34,447 nucleotides of DNA from a virus, in the IMG/VR virus record IMGVR_UViG_3300025759_000322, positions 1-34,447 of that record; one strand, given 5' to 3'. Of the stretch, positions 1 to 5,834 are shown piece by piece. Position 1 is the stretch's first letter. Every line of letters starts with the position of its first letter. Below the pieces are notes generated by a model. It made no database searches. It worked only from the letters and a program-made list of their open reading frames with translations, and was not told the DNA's origin. Made by a program: the position numbers and the translations under genes.

Positions 1-641
1 TACAGTTCATACATCTTCTTGGCCTTACGTTCTGAGGATATGATTGATGCAAGTAATGCTTCTACATCTACATGCTTGAGGCTAGTCTTTGCCCAAGCTT
101 TCATCCTAAAGGTCTGCTGATAGAAGTCAGACCGTAGGTTGGATAGTTCTTTGATGAAGTTATCCAAGGAAAAGTTAGATGTGTTCTTCCTACGGATCTT
201 ATCATGCTCACCATAGATGCAACCATTTAGACAGAAGCCATCAATAGCACCAAAGAATACTTGGTTGGAACATGACCCATCAATACCATGCAGTGATATG
301 ATACGGTTCTTTACCTCAGTTTCATGTCGATCAGTTTCTATAACTGTCTTCATGCTAGGCAATGTGATGTCGAGCATAGCCCAAGCACCACCACGAGCAG
401 TTCTAAAGTTAAACTCTGCATCATGTAGATCACCTTCTTGTAACTCCTGAGTTGCAGTGTCTACAACATTACGAAAGAAATCACCATGATTGGCACAGGT
501 AAAGTCCTTGCCTACAATACCAAGGTATTCACCTGTATTAGTATTGATTACATACTTCTTATCTTTGAATTTAGTTTCCTCAAACTCTACTTCAAAGTCC
601 AAGTGCTCTGGTACGAATGATGTTGTTGTATCGAATGGCAT
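1..641 (-). CDS. DUF932-like phage protein, C-terminus beyond window
   Basis: Leftward open frame starting with ATG at 641 and still open at base 1 (213 codons visible). An AAGGAG ribosome site sits at 649-654, inside the stop region of the gene upstream. The visible product starts MPFDTTTSFVPEHLDFEVEF and contains a central segment with SCSNQVFFGAIDGFCLNGC followed by a His/Lys-rich stretch. This pattern of an Asn-Gly-Cys motif before a basic segment matches the DUF932 (plasmid/phage YfjQ-type) family as I know it. The molecular function of that family is not established. It is the last visible member of the leftward small-gene array, and the partial length prevents comparison with the family. 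Confidence 0.72.
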   Translation of the reverse strand, partial: MPFDTTTSFVPEHLDFEVEFEETKFKDKKYVINTNTGEYLGIVGKDFTCANHGDFFRNVVDTATQELQEGDLHDAEFNFRTARGGAWAMLDITLPSMKTVIETDRHETEVKNRIISLHGIDGSCSNQVFFGAIDGFCLNGCIYGEHDKIRRKNTSNFSLDNFIKELSNLRSDFYQQTFRMKAWAKTSLKHVDVEALLASIISSERKAKKMYEL

Positions 642-652
642 TTTGTTTCTCC

Positions 653-1351
653 TTAATGCTCAGATAAGTGTACAATTTGTGTACGATTGATAGTCTTTTG
701 TGCAAAGCAACCTGCCTTGCAGTCCTTGCAGTGACCCTTCAAACCCTTATGGGTCTTGGGACATGGGAACATTCTTGTTCCATAGACAGGATCAGATGTC
801 AAGTCATCATCGCCATAGAACATAATATTCCAATCGTCATCAATCAACATCTTCCATTCAGCCTTGCTGTTGGATGGGTCGAGTGATGCATTAATAGCAC
901 AGTTAGGCAAAGGCATAAGCTCTTTCTCAATCAAAGCTTTGAGCCTAGTATTACGCCATGCTCTGGTGGGTATCCACCATAGTGTATCAGGATTGAGTAG
1001 GCACATAGTCTTGACACGATACACATCTGTTACATTCTTGAAGGCTTCGCCTCTTGTCATGTGACGAACACGACTAGTATCGTACCGTTTACGACTAAAG
1101 AATTTTGTAAACTCGGAATTTCCGTGATTAAGTTTCTGCCAGATTGTCTCACATCTATCATCACGTTTAGACATGTTCGGATATATCTTATATAACTTAA
1201 CGTTATAGCAGGTATCATCGCAGTATGATGTACGATGGTCACAAGAACCAGTGTGGTTCTCGGTGTCATTGATAGGTCGATCAGTTGCAGCCATACCTAT
1301 ATCAGCACAGTATCTGAATAGATCGTTAAGCTCTTGAGTTGTTACAGTCAT
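653..1351 (-). CDS. GP88-like cysteine-rich phage protein
   Basis: A 232-residue protein. An N-terminal cluster C37-x6-C44-x3-C48 and a C-terminal cluster C197, C208, C211, C215 flank a middle segment with RHMTRGEAF and IPTRAW. This arrangement (early Cys triad, an R-x-x-x-GE-F segment, late CPxxxx...CxxCxxxC) resembles phage gene product 88 proteins, whose role is unknown; the cysteines suggest metal or Fe-S binding by inference. The start ATG at 1349-1351 lies directly after a palindromic motif copy (1352-1370) whose GGAGA serves as the ribosome site, eight bases upstream. A second motif copy (1112-1130) lies inside the coding sequence. The stop at 653-655 overlaps the ribosome site of the downstream gene, so the two are probably co-translated. 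Confidence 0.68.
   Translation of the reverse strand: MTVTTQELNDLFRYCADIGMAATDRPINDTENHTGSCDHRTSYCDDTCYNVKLYKIYPNMSKRDDRCETIWQKLNHGNSEFTKFFSRKRYDTSRVRHMTRGEAFKNVTDVYRVKTMCLLNPDTLWWIPTRAWRNTRLKALIEKELMPLPNCAINASLDPSNSKAEWKMLIDDDWNIMFYGDDDLTSDPVYGTRMFPCPKTHKGLKGHCKDCKAGCFAQKTINRTQIVHLSEH
1112..1130 (-). promoter_or_regulatory. palindromic motif, copy 1 (intragenic)
   Basis: On the minus strand this reads TAATCACGGAAATTCCGAG, with the dyad CGGAA-A-TTCCG. It lies inside the GP88-like gene and encodes the residues NHGNSE there. It is nearly identical to the copy ahead of the next gene, so the sequence seems conserved for a reason other than coding. Confidence 0.55.
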
Positions 1352-1370
1352 TCTCGGAATCTCCGTGATT
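1352..1370 (-). promoter_or_regulatory. palindromic motif, copy 2, abutting a start codon
   Basis: Minus strand AATCACGGAGATTCCGAGA immediately followed by the ATG of the GP88-like gene. The GGAGA in the centre can act as Shine-Dalgarno sequence, so any protein or RNA structure occupying the dyad would also control translation. Confidence 0.6.
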
Positions 1371-1378
1371 GGTTTCGT

Positions 1379-1795
1379 TTAATATCTGAACACCTTTATG
1401 ACAGGTTTATTTTGTTTGTCAAGGTAGAGATAAGCTACCTCGGCATGGTGGATCGGCTCATCGTACTCATCCACAAACGTGTTCGCATGGTACGGATTGT
1501 ACCGTACACGTTCAAGCCTATCCCAATCAGCCTCGTCATGTTCAGGATCTTCCCTGAACCAGATCTTAGCATCCACCTCAAGGCTTTGAGGTCTTACGAA
1601 TGCATGTACATTCTTGACTTGTTCATCTTGAGTCTTTGCCCACCCTGCAGGTTGCACTGCAAACGTAGGTTTGTCAGCTATGATACTGTCAGTGTGATAC
1701 CATACCTTGCCACCTCTTTTCCTGACAGAAAAGATTCCTTTATGTAGGTTGAAGTATATCTCCGACTTCGGGTTGCTGTTTTTAAACTCGTACAT
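1379..1795 (-). CDS. hypothetical protein
   Basis: A 138-residue protein starting MYEFKNSNPKSEIYFNLHKG and ending in LDKQNKPVIKVFRY. I do not recognise a family. It is soluble-looking, rich in aromatic and charged residues, with no signal peptide or membrane segment. The start at 1795 is preferred because GGAG lies six bases upstream. An in-frame ATG at 1807 (four residues longer) directly abuts motif copy 3 and would be the alternative. It is part of the leftward array between the GP88-like gene and other small unknowns. Confidence 0.7.
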   Translation of the reverse strand: MYEFKNSNPKSEIYFNLHKGIFSVRKRGGKVWYHTDSIIADKPTFAVQPAGWAKTQDEQVKNVHAFVRPQSLEVDAKIWFREDPEHDEADWDRLERVRYNPYHANTFVDEYDEPIHHAEVAYLYLDKQNKPVIKVFRY

Positions 1796-1807
1796 TGTAC
1801 TCTCCAT

Positions 1808-1827
1808 TCTCGGAATTTCCGTGATTA
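1808..1827 (-). promoter_or_regulatory. palindromic motif, copy 3
   Basis: Minus strand TAATCACGGAAATTCCGAGA followed directly by ATG (1807). Its first three bases, TAA, are the stop codon of the gene upstream (1825-1827), so the motif fills the whole junction between the two genes. Confidence 0.6.
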
Positions 1828-2217
1828 CTTCAGTTGAAGTTTAATTTCTAGCTCATGCCAACCAACAGGCATACATACATATGCCTTATCTTCTTGCAGG
1901 TTAACAACTATGTTGCCAACAGACAGGCTAGTGCCACCACCATTGATAGACACAACTCTGGCCTTGTTTGAATAGCCATTCCCTGCTGCAAAGACTTCTT
2001 CCATAGGTGAGAAATGATCTGATAATACACCCATGTGTATGAACTTGGTTGGGTAATACATGTCGGCATACACTGCATCAAGGACAGTACTACCTACTGT
2101 CTTATCATTCAGCAACAGCAAATCAAATGCAATCTGTGCTACATCTGAGTCCCTATCGGTTTGCATAACCTCATAGACTTCTGGTCTGAGTTGGTAAACG
2201 AGATATGAATTTGGCAT
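1825..2217 (-). CDS. hypothetical protein
   Basis: A 130-residue protein starting MPNSYLVYQLRPEVYEVMQT. The start at 2217 is chosen because AAGGAG sits seven bases upstream. A longer in-frame ATG at 2259 has no comparable site and its extra residues overlap another plausible gene. The C-terminal half (GNIVVNLQEDKAYVCMPVGW) looks like a beta-rich domain. No family recognised. The stop codon is shared with motif copy 3. Confidence 0.68.
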   Translation of the reverse strand: MPNSYLVYQLRPEVYEVMQTDRDSDVAQIAFDLLLLNDKTVGSTVLDAVYADMYYPTKFIHMGVLSDHFSPMEEVFAAGNGYSNKARVVSINGGGTSLSVGNIVVNLQEDKAYVCMPVGWHELEIKLQLK

Positions 2218-2368
2218 TGGGGTTCTCCTTGTTGCCGTGAATTTCCTTAGTTCTGCCATAGGCTTTTTTAAATGTCAAGGGTCTTTGCCACATGACCATT
2301 TGTTGCAGCCAAATAGACTTCCAAAATTTATCTGCCCTTTGTGCAGACCTATCCCTTCTATGCATCAT
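2171..2368 (-). CDS. small basic hypothetical protein, overlaps both neighbours
   Basis: A candidate 65-residue product starting MMHRRDRSAQRADKFWKSIW. It fills the otherwise non-coding gap 2218-2357, overlaps the stop of the upstream gene by 11 bases and runs 47 bases into the start of the downstream gene. A GGGGG run lies just ahead of the start as a weak ribosome site. The Arg/Lys/Trp-rich composition is plausible for a small phage protein, but no family is recognised and the long overlap lowers confidence. The second Met (2365) is an alternative start. Confidence 0.42.
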   Translation of the reverse strand: MMHRRDRSAQRADKFWKSIWLQQMVMWQRPLTFKKAYGRTKEIHGNKENPNAKFISRLPTQTRSL

Positions 2369-2594
2369 CACCCCCGAACATGTCATCCCATTCCTCCGGG
2401 GTGATCCCAGACATGAGGAACTCACGTTGGTCTGCAGTCAGGTCAGGCATAACATCCTGTATCAGTTTACCTGATTGCATCCAATACTCTATCTTGCCTT
2501 GGGTTGTAGGGATCACCATCGTATTGATGTGACCTGTTGCTGTTGATTGTTTGTGAACAAACACTTTGTTCTCTGCGATGTGTTCAATTATCAT
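2358..2594 (-). CDS. hypothetical protein
   Basis: A 78-residue protein starting MIIEHIAENKVFVHKQS and ending in the acidic tail EEWDDMFGGDDA. AAAAGGA lies eight bases ahead of the ATG at 2592-2594, which overlaps the stop of the upstream gene in an ATGA junction, so translation is probably coupled. The middle segment LTADQREFLMSGITPEEWD looks helical. No family recognised. Confidence 0.65.
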   Translation of the reverse strand: MIIEHIAENKVFVHKQSTATGHINTMVIPTTQGKIEYWMQSGKLIQDVMPDLTADQREFLMSGITPEEWDDMFGGDDA

Positions 2595-2737
2595 TTCATA
2601 TTCCTTTTCATTCTCGGATTTTCCGTGATTAGTTTTGCTGATGGAAAATGTTTCAGTATCTTTGATACTTCATACATGTCACGACAGGTACGATAGGCAA
2701 ACATGAAGCCTTGGTCATCATAGAACTCTACCCTCAT
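2591..2737 (-). CDS. small hypothetical protein
   Basis: A 48-residue product starting MRVEFYDDQGFMFAYRTCRD. Its ATG at 2735-2737 overlaps the upstream stop as ATGA, which argues for translational coupling, and its own stop overlaps the next start in the same way. The last residues, ITENPRMKRNMK, are encoded by palindromic motif copy 4 and the bases after it, so this tail may be a by-product of the regulatory sequence. No family recognised. Confidence 0.55.
   Translation of the reverse strand: MRVEFYDDQGFMFAYRTCRDMYEVSKILKHFPSAKLITENPRMKRNMK
2612..2631 (-). promoter_or_regulatory. palindromic motif, copy 4
   Basis: Minus strand TAATCACGGAAAATCCGAGA followed directly by ATG (2609-2611), as in copies 2 and 3. 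Here that ATG opens only six codons in frame with the upstream gene. The real downstream start lies at 2594. Confidence 0.55.
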
Positions 2738-3012
2738 ATGTCTCTCACATAATCTACTGCATGTCTTAACGCACGAGATAAGTCCTCGGCATTGAGCCAT
2801 CCCTCTACATCTACTGTTTCATAGCCCTTACGCCATGCAGGATCAGGCTCATACAACCATTGAGCCATAGGTACAAACTTCCATACGTCATTGCGGTCAT
2901 CTATGAGGGCAATTTCAACCACACCATTTTCAGAACCTGCACCAACATTCTGGGCAATAGAGAACTCAAAACCTTTACCAAGGTTTATGTGTATGTTTTG
3001 TGGTTCATCCAT
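2734..3012 (-). CDS. hypothetical protein
   Basis: A 92-residue protein starting MDEPQNIHINLGKGFEFSIA. The start at 3012 overlaps the upstream stop (ATGGATGA) and has AAGGA eight bases ahead. A longer in-frame ATG at 3051 lacks these features. The sequence DPAWRKGYETVDVEGWLNAEDLSRALRHAVDYVRDI ends in a likely amphipathic helix. No family recognised. Coupled to both neighbours. Confidence 0.65.
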   Translation of the reverse strand: MDEPQNIHINLGKGFEFSIAQNVGAGSENGVVEIALIDDRNDVWKFVPMAQWLYEPDPAWRKGYETVDVEGWLNAEDLSRALRHAVDYVRDI

Positions 3013-3223
3013 TATCAACGTCCTTCCAAGCATAGGTTGCTTTAACTTCAAATATTTTACCTGTCAAGCCTTTATCATAGCCCATGCGCCATTCTTCTGA
3101 CAAGGCACATTCAGCAGATGCAAAAGACCAATGCTTTTCGTAGTCATCTACATCTTGGATTTCATCATCATCTTGAAACCATTTTCTAACTATCCAAAAG
3201 GTTTCGATTTGTTGCTTATCCAT
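3005..3223 (-). CDS. hypothetical protein
   Basis: A 72-residue acidic protein starting MDKQQIETFWIVRKWFQDDD. AAGGAG sits eight bases ahead of the ATG at 3223. An upstream in-frame GTG (3232) is too close to that site. Trp, Tyr, Asp and Glu are abundant and there is no membrane segment or known motif. It resembles the neighbouring protein in having a WRxGY segment (EWRMGYDKG here, AWRKGYETV next door), so the two may share a distant origin. Confidence 0.65.
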   Translation of the reverse strand: MDKQQIETFWIVRKWFQDDDEIQDVDDYEKHWSFASAECALSEEWRMGYDKGLTGKIFEVKATYAWKDVDNG

Positions 3224-3235
3224 GCCATACACTCC

Positions 3236-3421
3236 TTACAGTTGTGTCAGTTGAAACTTAAAAGTATCTATTACTTCAAAAGTAGTCTCACATATCTTAT
3301 GTATTACTGCTTCTTCTGTAGGAAAATTAGGATCATTTAAAGCATGTTCCTTTAAATCATTTTCGTCCATCATGGTGAGAGTAGTTCTCTCATTGTTTTC
3401 CCAAAAAATTGCTATGAACAT
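3236..3421 (-). CDS. small hypothetical protein
   Basis: A 61-residue protein starting MFIAIFWENNERTTLTMMDE. CAGGAG lies eight bases ahead of the start and the stop is directly followed by the ribosome site of the next gene. It is the first gene after the terminator at 3543-3563, so it needs a promoter in 3422-3542, where motif copy 5 and a hairpin sit. No family recognised. Confidence 0.62.
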   Translation of the reverse strand: MFIAIFWENNERTTLTMMDENDLKEHALNDPNFPTEEAVIHKICETTFEVIDTFKFQLTQL

Positions 3422-3490
3422 AGTTCATTCTCCTGTATCAATAGGCCATGCCATCCGACATTCAATCGCCTGTGTGTGGAAAGAAAAATC

Positions 3491-3511
3491 AATCACGGAT
3501 TTTCCGTGATC
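3491..3511. promoter_or_regulatory. palindromic motif, copy 5, fully symmetric
   Basis: ATCACGGATTTTCCGTGAT here is a perfect inverted repeat with 8-base arms and a three-base centre, the most symmetric copy. It lies in the 144-base gap upstream of the 3236-3421 gene. Next to it (3516-3532) is a second perfect hairpin, ACACTTC-TTT-GAAGTGT. A dimeric DNA-binding protein site is the simplest reading. Confidence 0.6.
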
Positions 3512-3542
3512 AACTACACTTCTTTGAAGTGTAAACAAAAAA

Positions 3543-3563
3543 AAGCTCCCCGAAGGGAGCTTC
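3543..3563 (-). terminator. rho-independent terminator, possibly bidirectional
   Basis: Stem AGCTCCC / GGGAGCT. On the minus strand the loop is UUCG closed by C-G, a very stable tetraloop, and the stem is followed by a run of eight T. On the plus strand the 3' side is TTCTTTT. It sits just after the stop of the leftward gene 3566-3781. Confidence 0.85.
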
Positions 3564-3565
3564 TT

Positions 3566-3781
3566 TTAGATGTATCCGATTGCTAATAAGCAATCTATAA
3601 AGCCTTCGGCTTTCTCAAAGGTATCTACTACCAGTAGATCCCCATGACGATCACATAGCAGTGTGCCGCCGTAAACCAAAACCAAATCCCCAAAGGGATT
3701 GTTGGAAAGATCTATCCGAACAAGGTCTGCGACCTTTTCGTTTTTGGTATCATAGATATCAACACCTTGGTATTTCTTCAT
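3566..3781 (-). CDS. small hypothetical protein
   Basis: A 71-residue protein starting MKKYQGVDIYDTKNEKVADL. GGAG lies seven bases ahead of the ATG at 3781 inside a short inverted repeat (AAATC-GGA-GATTT). An upstream in-frame start at 3808 would run through motif copy 6 and is rejected. The product is beta-strand rich (GDLVLVYGGTLLCDRHGDLL) with no known domain. The gene is a stand-alone transcription unit, with terminators on both sides (3543-3563 after it, 3828-3847 before it), so it should have its own promoter in 3782-3827. Confidence 0.65.
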   Translation of the reverse strand: MKKYQGVDIYDTKNEKVADLVRIDLSNNPFGDLVLVYGGTLLCDRHGDLLVVDTFEKAEGFIDCLLAIGYI

Positions 3782-3803
3782 TTTAAATCTCCGATTTAAG
3801 TTG

Positions 3804-3821
3804 ATCACGGAATTTCCGAGA
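3804..3821. promoter_or_regulatory. palindromic motif, copy 6
   Basis: Plus strand ATCACGGAATTTCCGAGA, the opposite orientation to copies 1-4. It lies between a terminator and the start of gene 3566-3781, exactly where that gene's promoter or operator must be. Confidence 0.58.
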
Positions 3822-3827
3822 AAGAAA

Positions 3828-3847
3828 AAGCCCCCCGAAGGGGGCTT
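3828..3847 (-). terminator. rho-independent terminator with UUCG tetraloop
   Basis: Perfect 8-bp stem AAGCCCCC / GGGGGCTT. On the minus strand the loop is UUCG and the stem is followed by TTTTTC. It is placed six bases after the stop of the leftward gene 3853-4470. Confidence 0.88.
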
Positions 3848-3852
3848 GATGA

Positions 3853-4470
3853 TTACTTCTTGAAGAGCTTGGCAAGCTCTTTTGCGAACTCAGATCTTTT
3901 GAAGCCTCCAGCTTGTAGGGCATCGAAGACTTGCTCTGCAAGTTCTTTTTCATTTTTGGCGATTACAGTCTCAAAGACTGTATTTTTAATCACCTCTTCA
4001 GCCTTACTAGGCTGTTTGTCATCGCCACCTTTTCCTTTGGAGGTGTTCCCTGCCGAGTTGTTTTTCGGCTTTTTACGAAGCTCTGGATGAGCTTCTAGGA
4101 CAATCTTCCGTATCGAAGATACGCCGAGGGCTGAAAGCTTGCCAGATTTATTCAAGCTCTGGACTTTAGTCCAATGGGTGGCGATCCACTTGGCATCGTA
4201 TTTATCAGCAGTGCTGATATTTTCATTCGACATATCAGTAGTACTGATAAAGGAGCCGTAGGCTTTTTTGTCACCGCCGAATAATGCTTCAATTTGAAGC
4301 AGGATATTACCGAGTTCTCGGTAAAGGTTTAACTGATCTTCTTGGATCAGATAAAGTTGATCGTAGCAAGCTACGCCTTGAGCTATGGCATCAGCCATTG
4401 TATAGGACTTACGTCCTACTTTGAATTTGCTGTCCAAGGATACCTTCGGTAGGGTTGCTGCTTTAGCCAT
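3853..4470 (-). CDS. hypothetical early protein, weakly DUF3102-like
   Basis: A 205-residue protein starting MAKAATLPKVSLDSKFKVGR. The middle segment (YRELGNILLQIEALFGGDKKAYGSF) resembles the helix-loop pattern of DUF3102-type phage proteins, and IATHWTKVQSLNK plus ALGVSSIRKIV look like further helices that could bind DNA. This is inference from pattern only. A Lys/Ser/Gly/Asp-rich linker (about 132-155) separates it from a C-terminal helical tail rich in Lys and Glu. The start is supported by GGAG in a small inverted repeat (TAATC-GGA-GATTA). It is the first gene of the leftward array, next to the divergence zone, which fits an early regulator or replication factor. Confidence 0.6.
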   Translation of the reverse strand: MAKAATLPKVSLDSKFKVGRKSYTMADAIAQGVACYDQLYLIQEDQLNLYRELGNILLQIEALFGGDKKAYGSFISTTDMSNENISTADKYDAKWIATHWTKVQSLNKSGKLSALGVSSIRKIVLEAHPELRKKPKNNSAGNTSKGKGGDDKQPSKAEEVIKNTVFETVIAKNEKELAEQVFDALQAGGFKRSEFAKELAKLFKK

Positions 4471-4526
4471 TTTGTAATCTCCGATTACTAGAGTTGAAAT
4501 CTGCCAAGCCAGAACGACTTGACCCC

Positions 4527-4558
4527 CTTATAAAGCCACATCGAAAACACATTGTCAA
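4527..4558 (-). promoter_or_regulatory. possible leftward early promoter
   Basis: Minus strand TTGACA (4553-4558) and TATAAG (4527-4532). The spacing of 20 bases is longer than ideal. It lies upstream of the first leftward gene and beside motif copy 7, so the location is right even though the match is imperfect. Confidence 0.35.
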
Positions 4559-4863
4559 CCCCAAGGGGGTTGGTTGATCTCGGAAATTCCGTGAATGAAC
4601 TTCCCCTTTAGGGGAAAGAGGTTGAAAAAAAGTTTCATCTTTTGGTGGGCATTATGCGCAAGGAAAAGCATGGGGTGTGATCATGTGGAAATCCCCAAGG
4701 GGGATATGCATCAAAAACCCCTTTAGGGGTTACTGCTCAGAAACCCCAATAAAATACTTGTATTTTCGAGTCCAAGAAAGGTTTATTGTTTGTAAAAACA
4801 ATGCAAATCAGTGCTTTACGTGCACATATTGGCTAGATCTTCCCCAGATTCCCAAGGGGAATC
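4556..4863. repeat. array of C/G hairpins with two loop types
   Basis: Five perfect inverted repeats of a C-run and G-run. Three have an AAG loop: CAACCCC/GGGGTTG (4556-4572), ATCCCC/GGGGAT (4691-4705) and GATTCCC/GGGAATC (4847-4863). Two have a TTTA loop: TTCCCC/GGGGAA (4601-4616) and AACCCC/GGGGTT (4716-4731). The flanking pair differs each time but remains complementary, indicating that pairing is preserved. Confidence 0.7.
4577..4594. promoter_or_regulatory. palindromic motif, copy 7
   Basis: Plus strand ATCTCGGAAATTCCGTGA, the copy nearest the divergence zone. It lies some 20 bases upstream of the possible -35 box of the leftward promoter. Like copies 5 and 6 it shares GATCAAC on one flank. 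Confidence 0.55.
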
Positions 4864-5069
4864 CCTACACGGACAGGGGGGCATGGGCCATGCGGGGGGT
4901 GTACGTACACGTATACACGTAATGACAGAGAGGGGTATTTTTTAGCTGTTAACCACAATAGTTACCGGGTCATATGTAGTATTCTCTGTTAAAAAACAAG
5001 GGGTTAACCCCAATATTGGTAACGAAGTACCCGGCGAAAGGAAAAACCCGGGGAGATTACGTGAAGTAT

Positions 5070-5096
5070 GTTACAATATGGGTAACAAATTGTTAC
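5070..5096. promoter_or_regulatory. GTTAC/GTAAC palindromes, operator-like
   Basis: GTTAC at 5070-5074 is followed by the perfect palindrome GTAACAA-A-TTGTTAC (5082-5096). Single half-sites occur upstream at 4961-4965 and 5019-5023. The cluster lies about 100 bases ahead of the strong rightward promoter, a suitable place for a repressor or activator site. Confidence 0.4.
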
Positions 5097-5195
5097 TATC
5101 TGGACTTATAACTTTATAAATCTGGACTTACTTAGGGTTTTCCTTCTGGTAAATAAAAAATATTAATAATTAAGTAATAATTCTTATATTAAGGC

Positions 5196-5223
5196 TTGAC
5201 AAAGAATTGAAGTGCGGTATAAT
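5196..5223 (+). promoter_or_regulatory. strong sigma70-type rightward promoter
   Basis: Consensus TTGACA (5196-5201), 16-base spacer, consensus TATAAT (5218-5223). The upstream 80 bases are very AT-rich. It is the best promoter in the window and should drive the lysis block and probably the genes beyond it. Confidence 0.85.
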
Positions 5224-5226
5224 ATA

Positions 5227-5301
5227 CTTAAAGGAATACTAAGAGTACTAAATACTAATAGTAAATTAGTTAATAATTAGTATTTAAGGAAATCCTTTAA
5301 G
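5227..5301 (+). promoter_or_regulatory. nested hairpin leader at transcript start
   Basis: Outer arms CTTAAAGGA (5227-5235) and TCCTTTAAG (5293-5301), inner arms AATACTAAT (5251-5259) and ATTAGTATT (5276-5284), both perfect 9-bp pairs. The expected transcription start for the 5218-5223 box is about 5230, so the structure forms the 5' end of the mRNA. Confidence 0.5.
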
Positions 5302-5339
5302 GATAGTGTCGATTTTTCCTTTTGTCGTAGGAAAAAGAG

Positions 5340-5367
5340 TTGACTTCCTTTTTTAACCTGCTATAAC
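5340..5367 (+). promoter_or_regulatory. second rightward promoter
   Basis: TTGACT (5340-5345), 16-base spacer, TATAAC (5362-5367) followed by TAAGGACA. Transcripts would begin near 5374, after the AAGGA ribosome site (5369-5373) of the 5381 gene, so this promoter would serve genes further downstream or make a nearly leaderless message. Confidence 0.55.
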
Positions 5368-5380
5368 TAAGGACAAATAA

Positions 5381-5638
5381 TTGCCCAAAATGTATATCTC
5401 CGATAATGTGCTAGAGGAATTTTATAAAGCTCTGGCAGACGAGGACGAAGGAAGACTTCGTAGAGTTCACATCCCTCGTTCAGACGTTTTTTACGTAAGA
5501 GAGAAAATATTTCAAGACACTGGCACTAAGTATTCTCTAGATAGGGTTGAGAGAGCTATGTATCTAGAGGGATATCTTAGTGCCAGTGACGTTTTTGATC
5601 CCTATAGAAAGAAAGAGTATGGCTCACACGATAATTGA
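5381..5638 (+). CDS. small hypothetical protein, first late gene
   Basis: An 85-residue charged protein starting (TTG) MPKMYISDNVLEEFYKALAD, rich in Asp, Glu and Arg, with no membrane segment. The TTG start at 5381 is chosen because AAGGA lies seven bases upstream. The ATG at 5390 is the alternative. It may be an adaptor or regulator, but no family is recognised. Its 3' end overlaps the next gene by 20 bases. It is the first gene of the rightward programme. Confidence 0.65.
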   Translation: MPKMYISDNVLEEFYKALADEDEGRLRRVHIPRSDVFYVREKIFQDTGTKYSLDRVERAMYLEGYLSASDVFDPYRKKEYGSHDN

Positions 5639-5834
5639 TGACTACAAGATCTTCCCACGACTAATGATGTTAGTTGTAACCGTCCTAACTTACCAATCAG
5701 TACACTGGTACATGTCTCTATCTGATCCTAGTAATGGTCAGGCCGGGCTAGTATCAGTGTGTATGGGTGCATTAACAGGTTGTTTCGGCATCTGGATGAA
5801 CAAAGAAGCAAAAACAGATAGAGGTAGTAAATAA
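5619..5834 (+). CDS. two-TM holin-like membrane protein
   Basis: A 71-residue protein starting MAHTIIDDYKIFPRLMMLVV. Two hydrophobic segments, about residues 13-30 (RLMMLVVTVLTYQSVHWYM) and 40-57 (GLVSVCMGALTGCFGIWM), with a charged C-terminus (NKEAKTDRGSK). The order of a short hydrophilic head, two TM helices and a basic tail, right before an endolysin cassette, is typical of small phage holins. I recall similar proteins under DUF7940, but that name is from memory. The start at 5619 excludes an out-of-context N-terminal extension that overlaps the upstream gene. The stop overlaps the next start in TAATG. Confidence 0.7.
   Translation: MAHTIIDDYKIFPRLMMLVVTVLTYQSVHWYMSLSDPSNGQAGLVSVCMGALTGCFGIWMNKEAKTDRGSK

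Larger units (their letters stand above)
4471..5380. other. non-coding divergence region, palindrome-rich
   Basis: About 900 bases with no convincing gene, separating leftward and rightward transcription. In order it holds a possible leftward promoter (4527-4558), motif copy 7, five C/G hairpins (4556-4863), the palindromes GCATGG-G-CCATGC (4881-4893), GTGTACGTACAC (4899-4910) and GGGGTTAACCCC (5000-5011), GTTAC/GTAAC half-sites (4961-5096), an AT-rich stretch (about 5110-5190), a strong rightward promoter (5196-5223), a nested hairpin leader (5227-5301), a hairpin TTTTTCC/GGAAAAA (5313-5336) and a second promoter (5340-5367). The content fits a control region and a candidate replication origin. 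Confidence 0.65.

Noticed and set aside
4677-4922. 81-codon rightward frame in the divergence zone
   Set aside because: It runs through three of the perfect hairpins and other palindromes, has no ribosome site and an odd Cys/Trp/Pro mix. The bases are better explained as structural elements.
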